A stretch of 7,570 bases of DNA from Bdellovibrionales bacterium. GTDB taxonomy: Bacteria; Bdellovibrionota; Bdellovibrionia; Bdellovibrionales; UBA1609. Shown here piece after piece: positions 1-5,352 of this stretch (its first letter is position 1; each line of letters starts with the position of its first letter). The notes below the pieces were generated by a model, which saw only the letters and a program-made list of their open reading frames with translations, was not told the DNA's origin and made no database searches. The stretch spans positions 1-7,570 of the forward strand of contig JAGRAG010000177.1 of the NCBI GenBank assembly GCA_020435025.1. Direction: 5' to 3'. Position numbers and translations under genes: made by a program.

Positions 1-1
1 T

Positions 2-811
2 ATTGACTTAAGAAACAACGGCGGTGGCTCCCTTGGAGATGTTCTGGCGATGGCCAGCTTTTTCATTCCTGAAGGGCCACTTCTTTACACTAAAGACAGC
101 AAAGGCACGGTAGAAGCTTATCATGATTTGGATGGTAAGGAAGTCGCCTATATGGGGCTGTTGGCTGTTCTTATAAACGGAAAAAGTGCTTCTGCGTCGG
201 AAATCTTCGCTGGCATCATCAAAGATTACAAGCGCGGTTGGATTGTTGGAACAACCTCATACGGAAAAGGCTCAGTTCAAACTATGGAAAACATAGGTGA
301 CAGTGGAGCCATCAAATACACCAATCTCCAATTTTTCCTTCCCTCAGGCTCCTCCACCCAAATGGGTGGAGTTGTACCCCATGTGCTACTACCCAGCCCA
401 TACCTCTACCAGGGAAAAAGAGAAGAAGAACTGCCTCACGCTCTTCCTTGGTCAAAAGTGGTCGTGCCCGAACTCCCGTATCAAGGAAAGGCGGATTATG
501 TTGCCGAGTCACTTTTTAACAGTGCACAATCTAGAATCGTCAAAAATCCAGATTTGACTTTTCTTCAACGCCTCTCTGTTCTCTATCGTAAAGACAATCC
601 TCTTAGAGGCAAAGCTTTAGACACCAAAATTGTTGAACTCGAAAATGATCGACGTAAAGCCAAAGGCCTTAAGGCTATCACCTATAAGCAGTTTAAAAAA
701 GAAGAAGACCAACTGGCATGGTGGTATGATCAAAATCTAGATCCAGAGAAAGACCCACTTGTTCAAGAATCAGCCACTATACTCAACGAAGGAATATCAC
801 TGTTTCACTAA
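2..811 (+). CDS. prc: Tail-specific (C-terminal processing) protease Prc, 3' part
   Basis: This is the C-terminal 269 residues of an S41-family serine protease; the frame is open to the left edge, so the start and the PDZ domain lie outside. The first visible residues (IDLRNNGGGS) are the conserved S41 core strand. The Ser/Lys dyad is visible: the middle Ser of SASASE (codon 191-193) and the Lys of YGKGSVQ (codon 266-268), 25 residues apart as in E. coli Prc, with Gln four residues further on. After the protease core, from about 'LPWSKV' (near 445), the rest matches the Prc C-terminal domain (DUF3340 type), rich in charged helices. Known family members act in the periplasm, degrading proteins from nonpolar C-termini and trimming envelope proteins and peptidoglycan hydrolases. 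The ATG at position 50 is inside the catalytic core and is not a start. The gene ends at a strong terminator. Confidence 0.93.
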   Translation: MDLRNNGGGSLGDVLAMASFFIPEGPLLYTKDSKGTVEAYHDLDGKEVAYMGLLAVLINGKSASASEIFAGIIKDYKRGWIVGTTSYGKGSVQTMENIGDSGAIKYTNLQFFLPSGSSTQMGGVVPHVLLPSPYLYQGKREEELPHALPWSKVVVPELPYQGKADYVAESLFNSAQSRIVKNPDLTFLQRLSVLYRKDNPLRGKALDTKIVELENDRRKAKGLKAITYKQFKKEEDQLAWWYDQNLDPEKDPLVQESATILNEGISLFH

Positions 812-835
812 GTAGAGCCTGTTTAGAACCGAAGC

Positions 836-868
836 AAAAAAATGGCGTCACAACAACGCCATTTTTTT
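836..868. terminator. Bidirectional intrinsic terminator between prc and the Cys-repeat gene
   Basis: A perfect 13-bp stem (836-848 with 856-868) has seven As on its left foot, a TGGCGT/ACGCCA core and seven Ts on its right foot, closing a 7-nt loop. Because the A and T runs mirror each other, a U-tract follows the hairpin on either strand. It sits 24 bp after the prc stop and 19 bp after the stop of the minus-strand gene, so it can terminate both convergent genes. Confidence 0.88.
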
Positions 869-887
869 GTATGAGAACTCGCTCCTG

Positions 888-1373
888 TCAAGGCTCCTGA
901 GTCCAACCATAGGTATAGCAGCTCTCTCTTAAGCAGCTAATCGCGTGCATCACTCTTCCGGCAAAATGGGCTTTCCATCCATAACGAAAACAGTCGGCGC
1001 TTTCACAAACCACATTCATTTTTAGAAATTGGTCCTTTGCTTGGGTCCAACCTTGATGAGCACAATCATTATTTTGGCAACGTACTTGCTGAATCACTTT
1101 TTTCGTTTTTTCATTTATAACATCATAGCCATATTGAAAACATTGACCTTGTAGGCACTCATAGCGCTTGGTCAAACCAGCACTACTTGATTCTATCCAT
1201 CCGTATTGCGAGCATTCTTCATTGATGCATTGAATATCAAAACTGGTTCCAAAAGAGTCATAGGCCTTCCAACCTGATTGCAGACAATTTTGTTCGTTAC
1301 AAACCACATCCAATCTGGCCCATACTGCCGTTGTCCAAAAAGACAAAATCAACAACAGAAATCCTCTTCTCAT
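888..1373 (-). CDS. Exported protein with six Cys-x4-Cys-x3-Gly-Trp repeats, unknown function
   Basis: I do not recognise this 161-residue protein. Residues 1-19 look like a Sec signal peptide (MRRG, a hydrophobic stretch, then cleavage after AVWA). No lipobox Cys is present at the cleavage site. All twelve cysteines fall in six units with the pattern C-x4-C-x3-G-[WY], at Cys pairs 25/30, 49/54, 73/78, 99/104, 123/128 and 147/152. The period is 24 residues, with one unit of 26. The third unit has Tyr in place of Trp. Between the Cys pairs are short polar segments that look like beta-strand and turn sequence. An even number of cysteines in an exported protein suggests disulfide-stabilised repeats or metal binding; this is inference. 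The start at 1373 is preceded by a G-rich stretch (six Gs at 1378-1383) that could serve as a weak ribosome site. It is monocistronic, divergent from the HD gene, and its upstream region holds the long inverted repeat. Confidence 0.85.
   Translation of the reverse strand: MRRGFLLLILSFWTTAVWARLDVVCNEQNCLQSGWKAYDSFGTSFDIQCINEECSQYGWIESSSAGLTKRYECLQGQCFQYGYDVINEKTKKVIQQVRCQNNDCAHQGWTQAKDQFLKMNVVCESADCFRYGWKAHFAGRVMHAISCLRESCYTYGWTQEP
903..1307 (-). repeat. Six tandem 24-residue protein repeats inside the Cys-rich gene
   Basis: The coding repeat covers residues 23-157 of the exported protein. Each unit starts about two residues before the first Cys (often V-x-C or I-x-C), then C-x4-C-x3-G-W and about 12 variable residues. 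The units are clearly related as protein but diverged as DNA, so this is an old amplification rather than a recent slippage array. Confidence 0.8.
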
Positions 1374-1424
1374 GATGCCCCCCTTTAAAATATTCGCTTC
1401 ATTCTAAAACAGACGTTAGACTAA

Positions 1425-1574
1425 AGGTACCAGTATCTTTTTAGTTTCGATATTCGAACTAAAGTCCATATATTGGACAGTTCTTAACACGTTTAAAACA
1501 GATATAAATTTGATCTAAATATCCATTATATGGACTTTAGTTCGAATATCGAAACTAAAAAGATACTGGTACCT
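1425..1574. repeat. 150-bp inverted repeat with 48-bp perfect arms
   Basis: Positions 1425-1472 are the exact reverse complement of 1527-1574. After one mismatch (1473/1526) four more pairs follow (1474-1477 with 1522-1525), leaving an AT-rich centre of 44 nt (1478-1521). The outer ends carry GGTACC (1426-1431 and 1568-1573). Each arm also contains a 13-bp dyad TTCGA-N3-TCGAA (1446-1458 and 1541-1553). The next bases outward do not pair, and I see no target-site duplication. The element lies between the divergent Cys-repeat and HD genes, 51 bp from one start codon and 28 bp from the other. Both genes therefore read out from an identical 48-bp sequence. It could be a MITE-like element without a coding part, a duplicated promoter or operator, or a strong transcript hairpin. 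The sequence alone does not decide. Confidence 0.95.
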
Positions 1575-1602
1575 ATGACTCTTCTCGTTTATTCTATAGT
1601 TC

Positions 1603-3036
1603 ATGTCTCAAGAATATAAAAAAGTCATATTCGATAACATCCATGGTTACATCACACTCAATCGAGCCGAAGCCCGCATTTTAGAAACACCTTATTACCA
1701 AAGATTGCGGTGGATTCGGCAACTTGGGTTTTCCTTTTACATCTATCCAGGCGCTACCCACACCCGTCACGCCCACGCACTTGGAGTGTTGGAGGTTATG
1801 CATAAAGTTCTGATTAGTATTGGCAAGTCAGTACCTGATTCCAAACTGTTTAACCCGAAAGCTCGGGACGAGGCCACACAGTTTCATAAAACGATGCGAC
1901 TGGCAGCACTTCTCCATGATATTGGGACCTTTCCCTTTTCTCACTCTATTGAACTGGCCTACATCAATCACTGGCGGCAGCAGAGTCGATCAGGAGGAAA
2001 AAAACCACCTGTGATGGCCAATCACGAGGAGCTCGGTAGTCACATATTGCTCAACACTGATTTTAATGATGGCATTACCCAAATCCTTAACGAAGAGGGA
2101 ATTGATCCTAAAGAACTCTCATTAATCATCTCTGGGACTTCAAAAAATCGACTTGCGAATCAATTGCTGCATTCTGATTTGGATGCCGACCGTATGGACT
2201 ACCTCTTAAGAGATGCCCATCACACGGGTGTAAAACTAGGACTCTATGATTTTGATTTGCTCATTCGAAATATGGTTGTTCACGACCACAAAGGTATTGA
2301 GACTCTAGCTGTTCAGCAAAATGGCATGCATATGGTGGACAGTTTTCTCGCCAGCCGCTACTTCTGGTATTCGCAGATTATTAATGATGGAACGGGTTAC
2401 AAATTCGATCTCATAGCTGCTAAGATCTATGAGTACTTTTTAGAAAACGGTCTCGCCTATTCATTTGAACATCTTATAAAAAAAGTCAGCCAAAGACCCA
2501 ATGAGTACTTTACGTTTAATGACTCTTACTTTATGGCAAAACTCCATGAGTACTTAGCCGGTCGTATCACTCATCCCATGATTCGAGAACTCAGTGAGAT
2601 GTTGGCTCGACGAATTCCCCCAGCTCAAGTCAAGCTTCCCCCTTTGACATCGACACTCATTGAAAGTATCGAACATAGAAAAGAGGTTGTTGAAAAGACC
2701 ACGCAGGTGGCTGAGTGGTTACAAAATGAAATCAAGAACATCAACCCCGAAGCTTGGGTGATCTTTGATATTCCCAATAGAGATGTGATGTTCACAAAAA
2801 ATCATGATACTTTAGCAAAAGAGGTGAAAAAGAAAGATCTTCTGACTCTTAGAGATCCCATTAAAATACTCACCCATGAAAATGAATTGAAACTATTGAT
2901 CGATGTGAATAACTCACTCACGTCCATTCTTTGTCAGTACCGAAATTTCATTCCCCGATTTTATACGAGTCCAAAGATCTATGAGGCCCTTAAAGAAAAA
3001 AAGGTCCTTGATAAAATCAAAGACCTTTCCCTATAA
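1603..3036 (+). CDS. HD-domain phosphohydrolase (SAMHD1/dNTPase-like, COG1078 type)
   Basis: This 477-residue protein has the features of the HD superfamily that includes SAMHD1-like dNTP triphosphohydrolases. The metal-binding set is complete: His58 (RHAHALGV), His105-Asp106 (LLHDIG) and Asp196 (DADRMDYLLRD). A His141-Glu142 pair follows in the usual place. The N-terminal 'DNIHGYI' and the 'YYQRLRWIRQLG' segment are typical of the family. The C-terminal third (about 330-477) is less conserved and charged. Likely chemistry is hydrolysis of a nucleotide or other phosphate ester in the cytoplasm; the true substrate cannot be read from sequence. An in-frame TAG at 1597-1599 lies just upstream, so the start is 1603 or later. 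No Shine-Dalgarno is visible before it, and the inverted repeat ends only 28 bp upstream. The gene converges on the EF-hand gene 25 bp away. Function beyond 'HD phosphohydrolase' is uncertain. Confidence 0.9.
   Translation: MSQEYKKVIFDNIHGYITLNRAEARILETPYYQRLRWIRQLGFSFYIYPGATHTRHAHALGVLEVMHKVLISIGKSVPDSKLFNPKARDEATQFHKTMRLAALLHDIGTFPFSHSIELAYINHWRQQSRSGGKKPPVMANHEELGSHILLNTDFNDGITQILNEEGIDPKELSLIISGTSKNRLANQLLHSDLDADRMDYLLRDAHHTGVKLGLYDFDLLIRNMVVHDHKGIETLAVQQNGMHMVDSFLASRYFWYSQIINDGTGYKFDLIAAKIYEYFLENGLAYSFEHLIKKVSQRPNEYFTFNDSYFMAKLHEYLAGRITHPMIRELSEMLARRIPPAQVKLPPLTSTLIESIEHRKEVVEKTTQVAEWLQNEIKNINPEAWVIFDIPNRDVMFTKNHDTLAKEVKKKDLLTLRDPIKILTHENELKLLIDVNNSLTSILCQYRNFIPRFYTSPKIYEALKEKKVLDKIKDLSL
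2996..3028 (-). terminator. Intrinsic terminator of the EF-hand gene, embedded in the HD coding end
   Basis: Read on the minus strand, a stem of 13 positions with one mismatch (3000-3006 with 3022-3028, and 3008-3012 with 3016-3020, 3-nt loop) is followed by seven Ts (complement of the A run 2996-3002). It begins about 34 bp after the EF-hand stop codon. On the plus strand the same hairpin has no T-run after it, so it is directional. It lies wholly inside the last 14 codons of the HD gene. Confidence 0.72.
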
Positions 3037-3061
3037 ATCTCCTGAAATACTGTGTTTCGAA

Positions 3062-3490
3062 CTATCTGACTTTTCTAGGAGCTGGTGGAAACTCATTGGG
3101 AGATAAGCTCCCATCTTTGTTGAGATCCAACTCTTCGAAAGACAACGCTTTCCCTGCATTTTGCATTCGCCGTCCTTCTTTAGCCCGCTCATTCATACGG
3201 GCTGCTCGAAACTCACCCAGTTCTTGAGACGAAATTTTTCCGTCTTTGTTCTTATCAACATCTTGAAACTGTGGCCGCATCACCATTCCTCCTCGCATCT
3301 TTCGTCGACCCCGGCCACGGCCAGGAGGTCCGTTAGAAGGAACCATCGATGGATCGGGATTTACATTCACTTGAGTCGGCGTCGGATTCTCACCATCGGA
3401 TGATTTTTTAGCAGTAGCTTGAGCGAAGCTCTCCCCAGTCATGAAGATAAGTAGTAAGGAAAAAATGAGGACTTGAGTTTTAGTTTTCAT
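3062..3490 (-). CDS. Small exported protein with two EF-hand calcium-binding loops
   Basis: This 142-residue protein begins with a Sec signal peptide (MKTKTQ, a hydrophobic core, probable cleavage near SFAQA, residue 25). A low-complexity Pro/Asn segment (about 33-56) and a basic Gly/Arg patch (about 57-68) follow. Two canonical EF-hand loops come next. Loop 1 is residues 79-90 (D-x-N-x-D-G-x-I-x-x-x-E) and loop 2 is residues 122-133 (D-x-N-x-D-G-x-L-x-x-x-E), each with the acidic ligands in place. It probably binds calcium outside the cytoplasm; a partner is not evident. The start is supported by a good Shine-Dalgarno (AGAGGTG, about 3496-3502). A TATAAG box (3512-3517) could be its -10, without a convincing -35. 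It lies downstream of the acyl-CoA dehydrogenase gene on the same strand, 103 bp away, but nothing links them functionally. Confidence 0.88.
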   Translation of the reverse strand: MKTKTQVLIFSLLLIFMTGESFAQATAKKSSDGENPTPTQVNVNPDPSMVPSNGPPGRGRGRRKMRGGMVMRPQFQDVDKNKDGKISSQELGEFRAARMNERAKEGRRMQNAGKALSFEELDLNKDGSLSPNEFPPAPRKVR

Positions 3491-3494
3491 AAGT

Positions 3495-3501
3495 CACCTC
3501 T
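3495..3501 (-). promoter_or_regulatory. Ribosome binding site of the EF-hand gene
   Basis: On the minus strand GAGGTGA lies four bases before the ATG at 3490. This supports that start and the signal peptide that begins there. Confidence 0.6.
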
Positions 3502-3532
3502 CTTTTTCTATCTTATACAAAAAAGCGAGAAC

Positions 3533-3570
3533 AAAAAAAACAGAATTCTAAAGCTTTCATTGGAAACCTT
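3533..3570 (-). terminator. Weak candidate terminator after the acyl-CoA dehydrogenase
   Basis: On the minus strand, AAGGTTTC and GAAAGCTT pair with one G-G mismatch around a CAAT loop (3551-3570). Eight Ts (complement of the A run 3533-3540) follow after a 10-nt gap. The gap is longer than in a good intrinsic terminator, so read-through into the EF-hand gene is possible. Confidence 0.3.
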
Positions 3571-3593
3571 CGACTTGAGGTATTTTTTCCCCT

Positions 3594-4748
3594 TTAGCTC
3601 AACTCCATTTTGGCAATGGTTTGAAGCTGCATATTGCTTGTTCCTTCATAGATCTGTCCGATTTTCACATCGCGAAAATATTTTTCAACAGGATATTCTT
3701 TCGTAAAGCCATTGCCACCAAAAAGATCCACAGCCATAGACGCAATTCGCTCTCCAACACGTGAAGAATGAAGTTTTGCAATGGCCGCCGCCTCCACAAA
3801 GTCAGCACCAGCATCTTTCAATCTAGCCGCATTGTAGACCGCCAAACGGGCTGTTTCGAGCATGACTCTCATTTCGGCAATTTGAAACTGAACCCCTTGA
3901 AAAGAACTGAGTGGCTTTCCGAACTGTTCCCGTGTTTTTACATAATTCACAGTGGCCTCGTAGGCACCTTGGGCAATCCCTACCATCTGTGCTCCTATAC
4001 CGATGCGACCCTCATTAAGAGTTTCAATAGCAATTTTATAGCCTTTCCCAACTTCACCAAAGACATTGGCCTTAGGTACTTTGCAGTTTTCAAAAAGCAG
4101 CTCACAGGTAGAACTGGCCCGAATACCTAATTTGTCTTCCTTTTTGCCAACAGTAAAGCCTTCCATACCACGCTCAACGATAAACCCGGTGATTCCTTTA
4201 TAGCCTTTTTCTGGGTCAATATTAGCAAAAACCAAAAAGATGTCGGCCTCATTAGCACTGGTGATCCAAAGTTTATGACCATTTAATACATAATGATCCC
4301 CTTTGTCTTCTCCCCGAAGTCGCAAGGCAAAGGCATCCGATCCACTACTGCTTTCACTGAGTGCATAGGCACCAATAGACTCTCCAGCTAATTTGGGGAG
4401 ATATTTAGCCTTTTGCTCATCCGTTGCCCAACGCAAAAACGCATTTGTCACAAGTGTGTTTTGCACGTCTACCAAAACACTCACCGAGCCATCAATACGC
4501 CCCAATTCTTCAATCGCAAGACACGCCATCGTAAAAGTGCTTTCCGCACCTCCGTACTGTTCAGGGCTTTCAATTCCCATCAGTCCCATCTCAAAGAGCT
4601 TTCCAATAAGGCCTTTATCCATCGAAGCTTCCTGATCCATTTTTTCCACCAGAGGTTTGATTTCCGATTCTGCAAAACTGCGAATCGCTTCTTTAAAGGC
4701 CAATTCATCTTCTGATAACATTGTGAGTGCGGGATGAGTGTCCGACAT
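3594..4748 (-). CDS. Short/branched-chain acyl-CoA dehydrogenase (ACADSB-like)
   Basis: This is a full-length (384-residue) FAD-dependent acyl-CoA dehydrogenase, which introduces the alpha-beta double bond into an acyl-CoA and passes electrons to electron-transfer flavoprotein. Both family signatures are present: ALSESSSGSDAFA (about residue 120-135) and DLFGGNGF...KYFRD near the C-terminus. The catalytic base is expected at Glu368 of IYEGTSN. Segments such as GYKGITGF, LGIRASSTC, LNEGRIGIGAQM and YPVEKYFRD closely follow the mammalian short/branched-chain enzyme (ACADSB) as I remember it. 2-methylbutyryl-CoA, isobutyryl-CoA or butyryl-CoA are therefore the likely substrates; exact specificity is inference. 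The start is supported by AAGGAG (4757-4762) eight bases before the ATG. A folded inverted repeat lies 27 bp upstream. The neighbouring icmF on the same strand acts on related branched acyl-CoAs, but a gene on the opposite strand separates them, so they are not one simple operon. Confidence 0.94.
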   Translation of the reverse strand: MSDTHPALTMLSEDELAFKEAIRSFAESEIKPLVEKMDQEASMDKGLIGKLFEMGLMGIESPEQYGGAESTFTMACLAIEELGRIDGSVSVLVDVQNTLVTNAFLRWATDEQKAKYLPKLAGESIGAYALSESSSGSDAFALRLRGEDKGDHYVLNGHKLWITSANEADIFLVFANIDPEKGYKGITGFIVERGMEGFTVGKKEDKLGIRASSTCELLFENCKVPKANVFGEVGKGYKIAIETLNEGRIGIGAQMVGIAQGAYEATVNYVKTREQFGKPLSSFQGVQFQIAEMRVMLETARLAVYNAARLKDAGADFVEAAAIAKLHSSRVGERIASMAVDLFGGNGFTKEYPVEKYFRDVKIGQIYEGTSNMQLQTIAKMELS

Positions 4749-4756
4749 GATCTGTG

Positions 4757-4762
4757 CTCCTT
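4757..4762 (-). promoter_or_regulatory. Shine-Dalgarno of the acyl-CoA dehydrogenase
   Basis: A consensus AAGGAG on the minus strand, eight bases from the ATG at 4746-4748, fixes this start over the later in-frame Met at residue 10. Confidence 0.75.
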
Positions 4763-4775
4763 ATATACGTTTCCT

Positions 4776-4831
4776 AAAAAGTGCCAGCTCTCCCCTATAT
4801 AGGCAACGCCAAAAGGCGCCTGACACTTTTT
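4776..4831. repeat. Compact folded inverted repeat (REP/MITE-like) in a divergent promoter region
   Basis: AAAAAGTGCCAG (4776-4787) pairs with CTGACACTTTTT (4820-4831) with one mismatch, which becomes a G-U wobble in a minus-strand transcript. Inside are a perfect 10-bp palindrome CCTATATAGG (4794-4803) and a small hairpin CGCC-AAAA-GGCG (4807-4818), so the whole can fold into a branched structure. The GCCTGACACTTTTT type of end resembles short dispersed repeats mobilised by REP-associated tyrosine transposases, as I remember them; this cannot be confirmed without other copies. It lies between the divergent dehydrogenase and cobalamin-subunit genes. Confidence 0.65.
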
Positions 4832-4868
4832 CCAGTCCATCCTGCGTCATTTTTAAAGCTCAACAGAC

Positions 4869-4896
4869 TTGCCATATTCGGTGTGGTCAGTATAGG
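4869..4896 (+). promoter_or_regulatory. Candidate promoter of the cobalamin-subunit gene
   Basis: TTGCCA (4869-4874) and TATAGG (4891-4896) are separated by 16 bp and match the sigma-70 boxes at five and four of six bases. Transcription would begin about 4903, almost at the ATG at 4906, giving a nearly leaderless message. The alternative is that AGG (4894-4896) is a weak ribosome site and the promoter is further upstream. Confidence 0.3.
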
Positions 4897-4905
4897 CTCC
4901 CTACA

Positions 4906-5304
4906 ATGCAGAATATTGTACGAGTTCTTATAGCAAAACCTGGGTTAGATGGCCATGACCGTGGCGCCAAAGTTGTGGCGCGTGGTTTGCGAGATGCTGG
5001 CTTTGAGGTGATTTACACAGGACTTCATCAAACTCCGGAAATGATCGTTACCGCTGCCGTGCAAGAAGACGTTGATATCGTCGGTCTATCTATTTTATCT
5101 GGTGCTCACACACCCATTGTTAAAGAAGTGCAAAGACTTTTTGTTGAAAAAGGCATCGACAAACCCATATTCGTTGGCGGCATCATTCCCGATGACGACG
5201 CTGAAAGCATGAGAACCGCTGGCATAGCCGCCGTTTTCGGACCAGGATCTCCGATTTCCGCAATTGTTGATATGATCCGACAGACCGTCACCAACACACT
5301 GTAA
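4906..5304 (+). CDS. Stand-alone cobalamin-binding subunit of a methylmalonyl/isobutyryl-CoA mutase
   Basis: This 132-residue protein is a complete B12-binding Rossmann-like domain of the acyl-CoA mutase family, similar in length to the small subunits IcmB, HcmB or archaeal MCM beta. The DxHxxG motif that supplies the lower axial His is present as DGHDRG (Asp15, His17, Gly20). It is followed by the usual GLSILSGAH and GGIIPDDDA segments that wrap the nucleotide tail. It would hold adenosylcobalamin for a separate catalytic subunit. No partner large subunit without its own B12 domain is visible here. The only mutase is the convergent icmF, whose family carries an N-terminal B12 domain. The frame is open further upstream to 4738, but conservation begins at 4906 and the longer form would run through the folded repeat. 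It may pair with a mutase encoded elsewhere, or support IcmF; undecided. The stop lies 48 bp from that of icmF, with no clear terminator between. Confidence 0.9.
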   Translation: MQNIVRVLIAKPGLDGHDRGAKVVARGLRDAGFEVIYTGLHQTPEMIVTAAVQEDVDIVGLSILSGAHTPIVKEVQRLFVEKGIDKPIFVGGIIPDDDAESMRTAGIAAVFGPGSPISAIVDMIRQTVTNTL

Positions 5305-5352
5305 AGCTGGTTCAAGCGGCACCTTTTACTTGCGAATGAAATTTCTGGTCAC

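Noticed and set aside
312..512. Minus-strand and alternate-frame open frames inside prc
   Set aside because: They lie in a region fully explained by the conserved protease frame and have no family features.
1420..1580. Insertion-sequence remnant with TA or longer target duplication around the 150-bp inverted repeat
   Set aside because: The flanking bases (AA on the left, AT on the right) show no matching duplication, and the 44-nt centre has no coding capacity, so transposon origin is left open and not claimed as a feature.
3768..4715. Plus-strand open frames inside the acyl-CoA dehydrogenase
   Set aside because: They are antisense shadows of a well-conserved gene and encode nothing recognisable.
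4776..4790. Sigma-54-like TGGCAC on the minus strand upstream of the dehydrogenase
   Set aside because: No TTGC/GC element follows at the required 10-bp spacing from the GG; the bases belong to the inverted repeat stem.
4738..4905. N-terminal extension of the cobalamin-subunit frame to an ATG at 4738
   Set aside because: The extension translates the folded repeat and the reverse of the dehydrogenase ribosome site, has no family similarity, and the recognisable domain begins at 4906.
5305..5352. Terminator between the convergent cobalamin-subunit and icmF genes
   Set aside because: Only a short GAAATTTC palindrome (5338-5345) is visible, with no GC stem or T-run, so no terminator is called.
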